This document shows positions 28,336-37,801 of a DNA stretch of 64,000 nt, one piece after another. The position numbers and the translations under genes were made by a program. This DNA is from Methanosarcina vacuolata Z-761 (GTDB lineage: Archaea > Halobacteriota > Methanosarcinia > Methanosarcinales > Methanosarcinaceae), in contig NZ_CP009520.1 of assembly GCF_000969905.1 (NCBI RefSeq), positions 2,108,001 through 2,172,000 of the forward strand. Direction: 5' to 3'. The notes below the pieces were generated by a model, which saw only the letters and a program-made list of their open reading frames with translations, had not been told where the DNA came from and did no database searches. The stretch's first letter is position 1; every line of letters starts with the position of its first letter.

Positions 28336-29277
28336 ATGTCCGATAAATTAGATCTCTCAATCATAATCCCGGTTTTCAATGAAGGAGAAAACGTAGGGGA
28401 ATTATATAATCAATTGAATGTAGTTCTTTCCAAATTGGGAAAAGCATCTGAGATTATTTTCGTAGATGATGGATCTATGGATGATACTTTTAAAAAGTTA
28501 AAAACAATCAAAGATAGCAAAATTAAGATTGTAAGATTCCAGAGGAACTATGGAAAAGCTGCGGCTCTTTCCTGCGGTTTTAAGAAATCACAGGGAAATT
28601 TTGTTATTACCATGGATGGAGACCTGCAGGATGACCCCAAAGAAATCCCGAGATTTCTTGAAAAATTAGAAGAATATGATATGGTCTCAGGCTGGAAGAG
28701 TAAAAGACATGACCCTGTTTCAAAAACCCTTCCCTCAAAATTCTTCAACGCATTAACTCGACATATCACAGGAGTCAAAATTCATGACTTCAACTGCGGG
28801 TTTAAAGGTTATAGAAACTATGTCGTAAAGAATATAAGATTATATGGAGAATTCCATCGTTATATTCCAGCTCTAGCTCACTGGAAAGGATACACTGTTG
28901 GAGAAATTGAAGTCGAACACCATCCTAGAATTCATGGAAAATCAAAATATGGATTTGAAAGACTACTTAAAGGCTTTCTGGACCTGATCACAGTCACATT
29001 TTTGAACCTATACAAGAAAAGGCCTCTTCACATCTTTGGAGGTATCGGCTTCTTACTAATACTCTCAGCAATGATCATAAACCTGAACCTGGTCTCGCTA
29101 TGGTTCAGGGGTATCAAGATAGGAGATAGGCCTCTGCTGATGTTGAGTATATTAATCACAGTTCTTGGAGCTCAATTTATTTCCCTTGGCCTGATCGGAG
29201 AACTGATCACAAACTCCAGAAATAACGATGATTATATTATAAAGTACGATAGCTATGAACTGGAAAACAATAGGTAA
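28336..29277 (+). CDS. polyprenyl-phosphate glycosyltransferase (GT2, GtrB/DPM1-like)
   Basis: A 313-aa family-2 glycosyltransferase. Residues 1-230 form the GT-A domain: IIPVFNEGENV, FVDDGSMDDT (nucleotide binding), and the metal-binding DGDLQDDP (~93-100), then HPRIHGKSKYGFERL. Two C-terminal membrane helices (~235-300) are typical of enzymes that load a sugar on dolichyl/polyprenyl phosphate at the membrane. RBS AGGAG is 10 bases before the ATG. It overlaps the next gene by 23 bases, so the two form an operon for glycan export or N-glycosylation. Confidence 0.9.
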   Translation: MSDKLDLSIIIPVFNEGENVGELYNQLNVVLSKLGKASEIIFVDDGSMDDTFKKLKTIKDSKIKIVRFQRNYGKAAALSCGFKKSQGNFVITMDGDLQDDPKEIPRFLEKLEEYDMVSGWKSKRHDPVSKTLPSKFFNALTRHITGVKIHDFNCGFKGYRNYVVKNIRLYGEFHRYIPALAHWKGYTVGEIEVEHHPRIHGKSKYGFERLLKGFLDLITVTFLNLYKKRPLHIFGGIGFLLILSAMIINLNLVSLWFRGIKIGDRPLLMLSILITVLGAQFISLGLIGELITNSRNNDDYIIKYDSYELENNR

Positions 29278-30148
29278 AACTGTAGTCAGTTTGGGGCTAA
29301 TGTTTTACCTGATAGCCAAACTTGACCTGAGGACAATCTACGAGACCTTTACCCAGATGAACCTGGAATTGCTTTCGCTCTCGTTGCCTTTTATTGCTCT
29401 GATGTACCTGATAAAAGCGATAAAATGGCAGTCTCTACTTAATTGTATAAATGTCCAAATTCCCGTAAAAAGGTCGCTTGAAATAATTTTGATGGGTAAT
29501 TTTTATGGAGCCCTTACTCCGGGCAGGGCAGGAGAAGTTTCAAGAGCCTTTTATTTAGATGCTGAGAACTCCAGAAGCATACCAACCGTAGTGATGGACA
29601 GAGTCATAGATATGGTCTGTCTCCTGGTTTTAAGTGTACTATCTATAGCTTTCTTTTTTAAGGACAGATATCTAATCTATATAATGACGCCAATGATAAT
29701 GATTTTTGTCGCAGGTATTTTTGTTATTACAAATGAAAAGATCGTAACTCTTATTTTTGGGATATTTTCGAAGAAAAGTGAATTTAAAGAAAATTATATT
29801 CAAACGATAAAACAAATCACTGGAAATAAAAAAGCTATTTTTTCGGTTTCTGCATTAACTCTTGGGTATTATTTACTCAATTTATTTGTATACTGGGTAG
29901 TTATAAAATCCTTAAATCCTGCATTAAACAGCTTACTTACCTTTTCCCTTCCAATAGTAGTAGTTCTGGGTAATTTTCCAATTTCCATATCAGGGTTTGG
30001 AGTTAGAGAGTTCGTAAGCGTTACAATATTCAAGTTATTGAATGAAAGTTCTGCATATGGTTTTTCCTGCTCTATCGTTCTATATTTCTTGACTACACTA
30101 TTACCAGCGATATTTGGATTCATGCTTACTTTAAGAAAAAAACCTTAA
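29255..30148 (+). CDS. flippase-like membrane protein (UPF0104/LPG synthase TM family)
   Basis: A 297-aa protein with about eight transmembrane helices. Signature-like segments are LIKAIKWQSLLNCI, MGNFYGALTPGRAGEVSRAF and NFPISISGFGVREFVSV, typical of the lysylphosphatidylglycerol-synthase transmembrane/UPF0104 family. Members next to DPM1-like glycosyltransferases are suspected polyprenyl-sugar flippases; that role is inferred. The start overlaps the end of the GT2 gene. A long 13-bp repeat array begins just after the stop. Confidence 0.85.
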   Translation: MNWKTIGKTVVSLGLMFYLIAKLDLRTIYETFTQMNLELLSLSLPFIALMYLIKAIKWQSLLNCINVQIPVKRSLEIILMGNFYGALTPGRAGEVSRAFYLDAENSRSIPTVVMDRVIDMVCLLVLSVLSIAFFFKDRYLIYIMTPMIMIFVAGIFVITNEKIVTLIFGIFSKKSEFKENYIQTIKQITGNKKAIFSVSALTLGYYLLNLFVYWVVIKSLNPALNSLLTFSLPIVVVLGNFPISISGFGVREFVSVTIFKLLNESSAYGFSCSIVLYFLTTLLPAIFGFMLTLRKKP

Positions 30149-30179
30149 AATTTCAAGGCAGGTTAAATTGTTATAAAAA

Positions 30180-30535
30180 GGACATTGGGAATGGATGTTG
30201 AGAACGGACATCAAGAGCGGACATAGAGAATGGACATAGAGAACGGACATCAAAAACGAATATTGAAAACGAATATTGAAAACGGATATTGAAAACGGAC
30301 ATAGAGAACGGACATCAAAAACGAATATTGAAAACGGATATTGAAAACGGACATAGAGAACGGACATAGAGAACGGACATCAAAAACGAATATTGAAAAC
30401 GGACATCAAAAACGAATATTGAAAACGGACATAGAGAAAGGATATCAAGAAAGGATATCAAGAAAGGATATCAAGAAAGGATATCAAGAAAGGATATCAA
30501 GAAAGGATATCAAGAAAAGATATTGAAAATGGACA
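30180..30535 (+). repeat. 13-bp tandem array, about 27 copies
   Basis: A continuous array of 13-base units with two themes: AAAACGGA(C/T)AT(A/T)G/CA (30180-30440) and a homogeneous AAAGGATATCAAG block (30432-30515). Because 13 is not a multiple of 3, frames through it cycle; small frames on both strands are artefacts. It sits between the flippase-like gene and a methyltransferase. Confidence 0.9.
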
Positions 30536-30657
30536 TTAAAAATAAGTCAAAACAATTGACACAAATTCAAAATAATCGGGCTATTAAGAATAAAAAGTTA
30601 AAACTGAATATTACGAAAAAACAAAATTAAAAACGCGTGTTAACCAGGTGGGGCTAA

Positions 30658-31242
30658 ATGGATCAGAACCAGAGTAGAAATTACAAAAAATACAACTCAA
30701 AAAATCCGCTTATGGGCGTAGTGATATCCAATTTTATGAAAAACTTAAAGGAAACGGCCGTTCCTTTAAAAAATATAAATAATGTTATTGATATAGGCTG
30801 TGGGGAAGGATTTGTCATTAACTGCCTTAATTATCCAAAAATAACAGGCGTTGATATTTCCAGAAATGCTCTGAGAATTGCAAAGGAGAAAAATCCAGAA
30901 TGTGAATTTTGTTCAGGCAGCATATGTGACATTTCGTTTAAAGAAAACAGTTTTGATCTTGTTATAGCAACCGAAGTACTGGAACACCTCGATAAACCGG
31001 ATTTAGCCCTTCAGGAGATCCGACGAATAACCAAAAATTACTGTATTATCAGTGTGCCTAATGAACCCTATTTCCGTGCTATGAATTTCTTACGGGGTAA
31101 AAATTTAACACGTTTTGGGAATGATCCTGAACATGTTCAGAACTGGAGTTCAGGAAAGTTTGTGAGTTTAATAGAAACTTATTTTGATGTTCTGGAAGTT
31201 CGAAGGCCGTTTCCCTGGACTATGGTTCTATGCAAAAAATAA
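30658..31242 (+). CDS. SAM-dependent methyltransferase (class I)
   Basis: A 194-aa Methyltransf_11-type enzyme. Motif I is VIDIGCGEGFVINCL (~42-56), GVDISRNAL ends strand 2 with its acidic residue, DLVIATEVLEHLDKPDLAL is the core strand 4 region, and CIISVPNEPYFR follows. The substrate is not evident; its position in a glycan cluster suggests sugar or lipid-linked glycan methylation. GGTGGGG precedes the ATG by 4 bases. It may be a separate unit because of the repeat array upstream. Confidence 0.88.
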   Translation: MDQNQSRNYKKYNSKNPLMGVVISNFMKNLKETAVPLKNINNVIDIGCGEGFVINCLNYPKITGVDISRNALRIAKEKNPECEFCSGSICDISFKENSFDLVIATEVLEHLDKPDLALQEIRRITKNYCIISVPNEPYFRAMNFLRGKNLTRFGNDPEHVQNWSSGKFVSLIETYFDVLEVRRPFPWTMVLCKK

Positions 31243-31466
31243 TTATTAATATTTACTTTTTACAAACGTAATCATTTTAAGAGTATATGCATAGTTTATT
31301 AAAATAGAGATATATATAGATTATTAAAATATATCTTTTACTAAAATTTACTTTTTGATAAACTTTGTATTTTAATAGCATTTGCCTTTTAATAACATTT
31401 ATATATTATTCAAAATTTATTTTGAAAAAAGAATAAGAGATATTCAGGAAATTGGGAGACAATTTC

Positions 31467-33671
31467 GTGGAAATAAGAAAAACATCTAACCCGGAAAAAA
31501 ACAAAAGTCTTAAGAATAAACATTTTTACAACTCATTGGAATATTCTCTGGTGGGAATCTCATATACTCTTTTGACAATTATTCTTACTTATCCTGTCCT
31601 ATTTAAGATAAAAACCGATATTCCTGGAACGGGAGCAGATTCGTTTCAGTGGATGAGAATATTATGGTACACAAAAATAGCAATAAAAGAAGCGGATTTA
31701 GCAGCTTTGACGCATGACCATCTCCTTTTTTATCCGAATGGCATAGAATCAATGCCCTTTTCATCAGCCTTCAATCAAATGCTATATGTATTGCTGTCGC
31801 CCTTTTTAGAACTGCATGTCATATACACGATACTATGGCTCTTAACTTTTATAATAGGGGCTATTGGTTCGTATCTCCTGGTAAAATATCTTACTGATAA
31901 TAAATATGCTGCCTTTATTGCAGGAATTGTATTCGCATTTTCCCCGTACCATTTTTCTAGAGGACTATACTTTTTTGGGGCAGCAACAGTTCAGTGGATA
32001 CCCTTTTGTGCACTGTATCTCATGAAAACAGTTAAGGAAAAAGGAATCAAGAACCCGATCCTTGCAGGAATATTTTTCATTCTGGTAACAATGAGTGATC
32101 TGCAGTACCTGATCTTTATGGGGATCTTTGCAGGGTTAGTATTCTTCTATGATTTTTACCTGACTATCAGTTCCGGGAAAAACTTTACTCATTCTGTGAA
32201 ACAAATAATTATAAAATACTTCATTTTTGGCGGGGTCGCTTTTCTCGGAGTACTGCCTTTGACCATTAATGAGATACTCACTGCCCTTTCAAATCAAAAC
32301 TTCTTAAAGCCAAACGCAAATGAAATTCCCAAATTATCAAATGATTTGATGAGCTTTTTCCTCCCATCTCATCTACATCCGTTGCTCGGTCAGTTTACCG
32401 TAGACTTATATTCGAATATACAAAGCTGGCCTGCTGAACATGTGAACTTTATAGGATATATTGTCCTCGGACTTTCAGTCCTTTCACTCCTGAAATCAAG
32501 TAGAAAGCCTGATATAAAGTTCTGGTTAGTATCTACGTTTTTCTTTACAATAATTAGCTTAGGACCCATTTTACACTTCAATGGAGCGGTTGCTTTCACG
32601 GACTCCAACCTGAAAATTCCACTTCCATATCAGATACTATACAACACGGTTCCTTTCCTGAAAAACTGCAGGACAGTTGGCAGGTTTTTTGTTATCGCAA
32701 CCCTTGGGTATTCCGTCCTGGCAGGGTATGGTTTTTCAGAATTACTAAAATATAAGCCCGATAGAAAAAAGCTTATCTTTACAATAGTGGGTTTCCTGGT
32801 GGTTTTCGAATACCTGGCTATTCCGTATCCGACCACACAGGTAAATGTTCCTGATTTTTACTATAAAATTAGTAACGATGAGGATAACTATTCGATGCTC
32901 GAAATCCCACAAAACTCTAACGCAGGATATATGGATTTTCGGTACCTGTACTATCAGACAATTCACAATAAAGCTCTTGTCGGTGGATACGCAGCAAGAT
33001 ATCCGGCCAACGTTAGTGATTTCCAAAGGAAGACTCCGTTTATTAAAGAATTACAGTATTATTCTCTAGGAACTAAAGATATTTTACAGGAAGATGTTAC
33101 TGATATAGGTACGTCTGTCCTGAATGCCAATAATATAAGGTATGTTATTGTCCACAAAAACCAGTTGTCCAGTGAACAGCTTGAGTTTGTAACCAATTTA
33201 CTGAAAAAAACCCTTAAAACCGAACCTGATGTATACGAGGAAGACGAGCTTATTGTTTACCGTGTTCCAGATGAAACAATTCAGCCCTTCATGCTTTTAG
33301 GTACAGGGTGGAACCGCCTGGAGAATTGGGACGGCACAATGACCAGGTGGATATCAAACAAGGCTACATTATCGGTTTATTCAGGTGTTGCTGAAAATGC
33401 AGTATTGAAAATCAGCGCATGCAGTTTACATTCACCAAAGACGCTCGAGGTTTATAATGGCAAAACTCTCCAGAGTAAACAAAATATCAGCACTAATTTA
33501 AGCACAGTAAATATTCCTGTTACCTTAAATCAGGGAAAGAATGTCATTCTTTTGAATGTACCTGAAGGCACAGAAAGACCATGTGACTTTCCGGAACTAA
33601 AGAATAACGACACAAGAGCGTTAAGTATAGCAATTCAAGGGGTTGAGTTAATTGATTCGTCTGCAAATTGA
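31467..33671 (+). CDS. large multi-pass membrane protein, GT-C glycosyltransferase-like
   Basis: A ~734-aa protein with about 11-13 transmembrane helices in residues 25-440 and an extracytoplasmic C-terminal part (~440-734) rich in beta strands. The first outer loop contains TDIPGTGADSFQW and DHLLFYPNG; such acidic first loops are typical of GT-C enzymes using polyprenyl-linked sugars. I infer a surface glycosyltransferase; no closer family is recognised. Start is GTG 31467 with GGGAG 8 bases upstream; TTG 31452 is an alternative. It is the last gene of the glycan cluster. Confidence 0.7.
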   Translation: MEIRKTSNPEKNKSLKNKHFYNSLEYSLVGISYTLLTIILTYPVLFKIKTDIPGTGADSFQWMRILWYTKIAIKEADLAALTHDHLLFYPNGIESMPFSSAFNQMLYVLLSPFLELHVIYTILWLLTFIIGAIGSYLLVKYLTDNKYAAFIAGIVFAFSPYHFSRGLYFFGAATVQWIPFCALYLMKTVKEKGIKNPILAGIFFILVTMSDLQYLIFMGIFAGLVFFYDFYLTISSGKNFTHSVKQIIIKYFIFGGVAFLGVLPLTINEILTALSNQNFLKPNANEIPKLSNDLMSFFLPSHLHPLLGQFTVDLYSNIQSWPAEHVNFIGYIVLGLSVLSLLKSSRKPDIKFWLVSTFFFTIISLGPILHFNGAVAFTDSNLKIPLPYQILYNTVPFLKNCRTVGRFFVIATLGYSVLAGYGFSELLKYKPDRKKLIFTIVGFLVVFEYLAIPYPTTQVNVPDFYYKISNDEDNYSMLEIPQNSNAGYMDFRYLYYQTIHNKALVGGYAARYPANVSDFQRKTPFIKELQYYSLGTKDILQEDVTDIGTSVLNANNIRYVIVHKNQLSSEQLEFVTNLLKKTLKTEPDVYEEDELIVYRVPDETIQPFMLLGTGWNRLENWDGTMTRWISNKATLSVYSGVAENAVLKISACSLHSPKTLEVYNGKTLQSKQNISTNLSTVNIPVTLNQGKNVILLNVPEGTERPCDFPELKNNDTRALSIAIQGVELIDSSAN

Positions 33672-33683
33672 TTCAAAGCCTAT

Positions 33684-33800
33684 CCGAAAAGTAAATAATA
33701 CATATTGAAAAGATCCGAAAAGTAAATAATACATATTGAAAAGCAACGGTAAGTATAGAATACTAAGAGTTAATCACTGGTAATCTAAGAGTTAATCACT
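33684..33800 (+). repeat. 31-bp and 22-bp tandem duplications
   Basis: Two copies of ATCCGAAAAGTAAATAATAC... (31 bp) followed by two copies of a unit with GAGTTAATCACTGGTAATC. The second passes directly into a fragment of the TTGGTCATCGG repeat family (33801-33850). Confidence 0.75.
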
Positions 33801-33878
33801 GGTAATCGGTTAAGGAATTTTCTTGCCTGATAGCTCTTGATTTTGTATTTAAAATATATAATACCAATCGGATACAAA

Positions 33879-33921
33879 TTGGCCATCAAAAATTTTGCGC
33901 TGAAATTTTTTTGATGGCCAA
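33879..33921. terminator. strong hairpin between convergent genes
   Basis: TTGGCCATCAAAAATTTT and its inverted partner ending TTTTGATGGCCAA form a 14-bp or longer stem with a GCGCTG loop. It lies between the convergent large membrane protein gene and the methyltransferase at 33952, and fits a bidirectional terminator. Confidence 0.6.
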
Positions 33922-33951
33922 CCATTAGCTACTTTTACGGCTCTATATAAC

Positions 33952-34650
33952 TTACCACAAAAATGGAATTAATCTATAACGAACTTTTTGACAGTATTCT
34001 GTATAGCCTTGTAGATTTTTGGATAGAAACTTTTCTTCATCAAGAAGTCTCCAGAGAATTACCAGCGTAAGGGGAATAAATGTAAGTAAGCTCCACCACG
34101 ATCCAAGCGCGAGAGGAGTGCCTAACATAATAATGAGACCACTCACGTACAGTGGGTGCCGAACTATACTATACGGCCCAGTTGTTATTACTTTTTGATT
34201 GGCTGTTACTTCAACAATTGAAGATGCAAAAGCGTTTTCTCTGAAGACAAGAAAGAGTAAATAATATCCTGACACTACAAGAACGTCGCCAAGAACTACA
34301 ATATAGAAAGGGACGTGCGACCAACCAAAACGATGGTCAAGTGCAGAAATAACGAGAAAGGCAATAAATAATAAGATAACAAAAAAATGTGTAATCTTCT
34401 GAGTCTTTTCTTTTTCAGCGCCTGGCCCCGCATTAACCCTACGAGCCAGAAGTTCAGGGTTTGTTTTCCATAAATCAAAAGTAATCGTTGCTGATGATAC
34501 AACATATATAATTGAATAAACCCATGCTTCCCAAAAATTAAATGAACCTGCAGGAACGAAAAGGAACAAAACGATGATGGCAATAAGCTCTACAAAGCTA
34601 AGCAGAGTTTTTATTTTCAGGCTAGAAGTGACTGTGTCAGCAGTATTCAT
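33952..34650 (-). CDS. isoprenylcysteine carboxyl methyltransferase-like membrane protein
   Basis: A 232-aa protein with about six hydrophobic helices. The C-terminal half carries the ICMT/PEMT signature: TTGPYSIVRHPLYVSGL (~158-175) and RLLDEEKFLSKNLQGY, with Glu and Tyr/Arg residues that bind AdoMet. Members methylate lipids, isoprenoid thiols or unknown membrane substrates; the archaeal substrate is unknown. GGGGAG lies 8 bases before the ATG. The matrixin-like gene is upstream in the same direction at 58 bp and may be cotranscribed. Confidence 0.85.
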   Translation of the reverse strand: MNTADTVTSSLKIKTLLSFVELIAIIVLFLFVPAGSFNFWEAWVYSIIYVVSSATITFDLWKTNPELLARRVNAGPGAEKEKTQKITHFFVILLFIAFLVISALDHRFGWSHVPFYIVVLGDVLVVSGYYLLFLVFRENAFASSIVEVTANQKVITTGPYSIVRHPLYVSGLIIMLGTPLALGSWWSLLTFIPLTLVILWRLLDEEKFLSKNLQGYTEYCQKVRYRLIPFLW

Positions 34651-34708
34651 TTAATTAACTCCCCTCTATTGTGGAAGTTACAGATGGTAACTATTTTCGG
34701 ATAAGCTC

Positions 34709-35368
34709 TTATTTAGCAACGCGTCCTAATATATAGCTTACAGAGAGGAAAACGGCAATAGCAAGAATAGCGTAAATGGCAAAAAGCAAAAATGAACCGT
34801 ACTTGCTCAGGATAGGACTTGTGTTATTTATCTGCTCATTTGTTGGATACATAATGTCCTGCTTGTCATTGCTGTGATCCAATCCCAGCGCATGCCCCAA
34901 TTCATGTTTTGCAATGGCGAGCATTGCAGTATCAGTATATGGGACCCACTCTCCCCATTGAGAAAATCCAACTCCAAGCGTTATATCTATGCGTATAAAT
35001 CGCCCATCGATAATATATGGAATGGCATCACCTGCAACTCCAGGAGGAACATCCTGTTCTTTCTGCAGGTCTTCGACCCATCTTATTTTGATATCAGCTT
35101 TTTCGGAATCCACAATTTTAAAAACAGGGGTGTAATCCAGTTTTCCATTTCCTCCTTCTGCCCAGTAATTCAGAGCTTTTTGTACCTGTGTGTAATAGGT
35201 AGGACTATAATGTGGAGGAACACTTTTGTTATCTATATATACGGTTATAGGAGAATGATCCCAGGGATTATCTAATATTTTTGGATAATTAAACTCCGAA
35301 GCTGCCTGAGCAATAGGTAAAATAAGTACCGTCAACAACAGTAAAAAGAGTAATCTTATTCCATGCAT
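34709..35368 (-). CDS. matrixin-type (M10A) zinc metalloprotease, secreted
   Basis: A ~219-aa protein starting at ATG 35368, giving the signal peptide MHGIRLLFLLLLTVLILPIA. The catalytic domain contains HELGHALGLDHS (HExxHxxGxxH, all three zinc His) and a Met-turn candidate DIMYPTNE. A C-terminal transmembrane helix (~190-212) suggests surface anchoring. It probably cleaves extracellular proteins. There is no propeptide cysteine switch that I can see. The longer frame to 35470 lacks a signal sequence at its start. No nearby RBS is visible. Confidence 0.85.
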   Translation of the reverse strand: MHGIRLLFLLLLTVLILPIAQAASEFNYPKILDNPWDHSPITVYIDNKSVPPHYSPTYYTQVQKALNYWAEGGNGKLDYTPVFKIVDSEKADIKIRWVEDLQKEQDVPPGVAGDAIPYIIDGRFIRIDITLGVGFSQWGEWVPYTDTAMLAIAKHELGHALGLDHSNDKQDIMYPTNEQINNTSPILSKYGSFLLFAIYAILAIAVFLSVSYILGRVAK

Positions 35369-35499
35369 GCTGTTTCGGGTAATATAAATCTGCCTCCATA
35401 GTATAATTATTAAATGATCCTTATTAAAATGATCCTGAGAACTTAATACGATATTATCAACAAAACGCAATTAAAAGTAATTGCTGATCTACACAGGAA

Positions 35500-35690
35500 C
35501 TAAGAGCGATCTGCAAAGAAGAAAAGTGAGATAATTGATCTGACTTCAGTCTCTCTTTTTGTTTGTTAACCAATTTAAAAGTGAGACATTTATCTGACTT
35601 CAGTCTCTCTTTTTGTTTGTTAACCAATTTAAAAGTGAGACATTTATCTGACTTCAGTCTCTCTTTTTGTTTGTTAACCAATTTGATTCG
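35500..35690 (-). repeat. 54-bp tandem repeat overlapping the 3' end of the YqhA-like gene
   Basis: Three copies of a 54-bp unit (minus-strand coding sense NKQKERLKSDKCLTFKLV) extend from the last codons of the YqhA-like gene. The unit is 18 codons, so the array stays open on the minus strand, but it lies after the gene's stop. Confidence 0.85.
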
Positions 35691-36214
35691 CTGTTCACAG
35701 AGGTCACTTCGCCTATGGTTTTCGTTTGTTCCTCTTCACTACTCCCTTTGCTAATATGTGAGCGTACTTTCATGAAGTAAGCCAGGGCTGCAATGGGCAG
35801 GGCATAGCCTATTCCATATACCGCTAAATCTGTCTCTTGCGGTTCAAAGATAACGCTCAAGAAGTTAACCCCAAGTACGACAACAGTAAGTCCCACGAAG
35901 TTCAATTCCAGCTCTTCAATATTGTTTACTTTCAGCCATTCTGGTAAAGGTAGCGGCTGGATAAACAACTGGTATAGCCCGAAAGATGTAAGGAAAAGCA
36001 CCGTACCGACCAGGAAAAGGTGTACGGTCTCCACAATTTCAACAATGACACTCTTTTCTGGACTTTCTTTTGCCATTCCTGTAATGAGTTCTCCCATGAA
36101 GTGAACAATATCTATGCCACCTTTAACAAATAAGACACAAGCAGCAATTGCCAACCCTATCACTGGAATCAACACAAAAAAACGCATTCCTGCAATAAAC
36201 CTTACAACTTTCAT
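35654..36214 (-). CDS. YqhA/UPF0114-family membrane protein
   Basis: A 186-aa protein with four transmembrane helices. It opens MKVVRFIAGMRFFVLIPVIG and includes ELNFVGLTVVVLGVNFLSVI, the UPF0114 arrangement; function is unknown. I start at ATG 36214, which has GGAG 7 bases upstream; the extension to 36286 is a different-frame reading of a sulfatase fragment. In that fragment ATG 36273 starts MEEKKPNILVIWG and ends at the TGA that overlaps this ATG (CAATGAAA), so translation may be coupled. The C-terminal tail runs into the 54-bp repeats. Confidence 0.8.
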   Translation of the reverse strand: MKVVRFIAGMRFFVLIPVIGLAIAACVLFVKGGIDIVHFMGELITGMAKESPEKSVIVEIVETVHLFLVGTVLFLTSFGLYQLFIQPLPLPEWLKVNNIEELELNFVGLTVVVLGVNFLSVIFEPQETDLAVYGIGYALPIAALAYFMKVRSHISKGSSEEEQTKTIGEVTSVNSESNWLTNKKRD

Positions 36215-36215
36215 T

Positions 36216-36430
36216 GGCAGACTCCTTCTTGCTTTCCCCAGATGACCAGTATATTTGGTTTCTTTTCTTCCATTCTTAACCCCCAAATTGAATGGTTGAT
36301 ATCTCGGTCGGCAATTTAAAGCAGCCTTCCGAAGTTTGATAGATAAATTTAAATTTTTTTTCTTCGCTATACCCCGTTTTTTCTAACTATTGTATCAGTA
36401 ATCCAGACTACATCTGAATTTCATCGTGTT
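36216..36430 (-). pseudogene. duplicated sulfatase promoter and first codons
   Basis: Bases 36236-36430 closely match 45190-45375, the start and upstream region of the sulfatase gene at 43738-45228. The shared codons read EKKPNILVIWG, then the fragment diverges and ends at the YqhA-like start. The upstream part (TTGATATCTCGGTCGGCAAT...) is the sulfatase promoter copy, now placed to drive the YqhA-like gene. Confidence 0.8.
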
Positions 36431-36743
36431 GAGCAAAAGAAACAGTGGAAGGAGGTGTAATCGTATTTTGACTGTTTTGCTTTAGAAGTGCCACTATATC
36501 TTGAATTTCGTCGCATTTCATGTAAAAACACTAGCATGTAATTTTATAATAATAAATATGTAAATTATTAGCAATGAATGTAATAGAAAAGTAAGTTCGA
36601 AGTAGAGGTAACTGAACTTGCTCGTGGACTTATTCCACTGGAATTTTGGACGGGTTGTGCATAGAACCCCATAATTCAACAGTTCTTTATTTTTTATATT
36701 TATTTACTTTATTTTTAAATACTTTACTCGTTATAGCGGTAAT

Positions 36744-37249
36744 ATGTCCGAGATCACTAAGATCAAGATAACAAAAAAGGTGATAAAAGACGAAAGTAAA
36801 AGAATTCCTTGTAATAATTGAAAAAAGTGAAGATGGTGGCTATGTAGCTTTTGTTCCGGATTTACCTGGATGTCATACACAAGGAGATACATTGGAAGAT
36901 ATAAGAAAATACATTAAAGATGCAATCCAGCTTTATCTTGAAGTCGAAAAAGATTATTTAGATGAAGAACCTACAAAATTTGTGAGTGCTGAAATGATTC
37001 AGGTTGAAGTATGACAAAAATTAAGCCTCTTTCACATAAAAAAATAATCAAAGCACTTGAGAAAGTTGGTTTCCAACCTGTCAGACAAACCGGCAGTCAT
37101 TTATTTATGAAAAACCCAGATGGTAGAACTACCATTATACCAATTCATTCAAAGAAATTAAAGTTGAAATCATCAACGCAATTTTAAATGAAGCGAAAAT
37201 TTCAAGAGACGAATGGATAGAATTAGTTCGAAGTTTGATTATTTTTTAG
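36744..37249 (+). pseudogene. broken HicBA-type toxin-antitoxin pair
   Basis: A HicB-like antitoxin region (motif GGYVAFVPDLPGCHTQGDT) is followed directly by a HicA-like mRNA-interferase region (KALEKVGFQPVRQTGSHL). The pair is broken, with about two breaks, and looks like a fairly young fossil because the remaining sequence is well preserved. It lies at the edge of the low-GC island. Confidence 0.7.
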
Positions 37250-37801
37250 TCTTCTTTTATTCCTTCAAGTTAGGTATTTTTGCCCAACCTCTCCAAAAGA
37301 TACAGTAAGGTATTATCGTTATTTGAATGCGTTTTTATTTTTCTTTTTGTAGTACTTATTCAAGTTTAAAATCGATATCATTAGGCGCTATTTAAATGGA
37401 GTATGTGTTTCTATGTATTTTTTACATTTGATGGGGGGTTATCGAAGGAAACTAGTGTTTTGAAAATTTAGTTATTGGTCTTATGTTAAATCTGAATAGA
37501 TATCTTTTGATGAAAAGCTATCAAAAATTATGTTCGATAATTAAGTTGCCATAACACTAGTGTATTCTTATATACCATGTAATGATCGAGAAAACAAATA
37601 CATAGGCAATTGTGGAAAAATCAGCCTTTAATTGGCAATTTTTATTATAATAATTAGACGATAAAACAAAAATAACATTTTTTGTATTACGGCTTTTAGC
37701 AAAATTATGTTAGTTCTGCATACTAGAGGTATTTTGTAATTTTTCAGAAATCTGAAACTTTTATAATATCCATAGGTTATACCATGTAAACCTATTGTTA
37801 A
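37250..37801. other. AT-rich gap, nothing recognised
   Basis: About 550 bp of very AT-rich DNA downstream of the STAND gene and the HicBA relic. I see no frame, hairpin or repeat worth calling. Confidence 0.5.

Noticed and set aside
30131-30526. Two small repetitive ORFs, one on each strand, over the 13-bp array
   Set aside because: They exist only because the array lacks stops in some phases; composition is periodic and there is no independent RBS.
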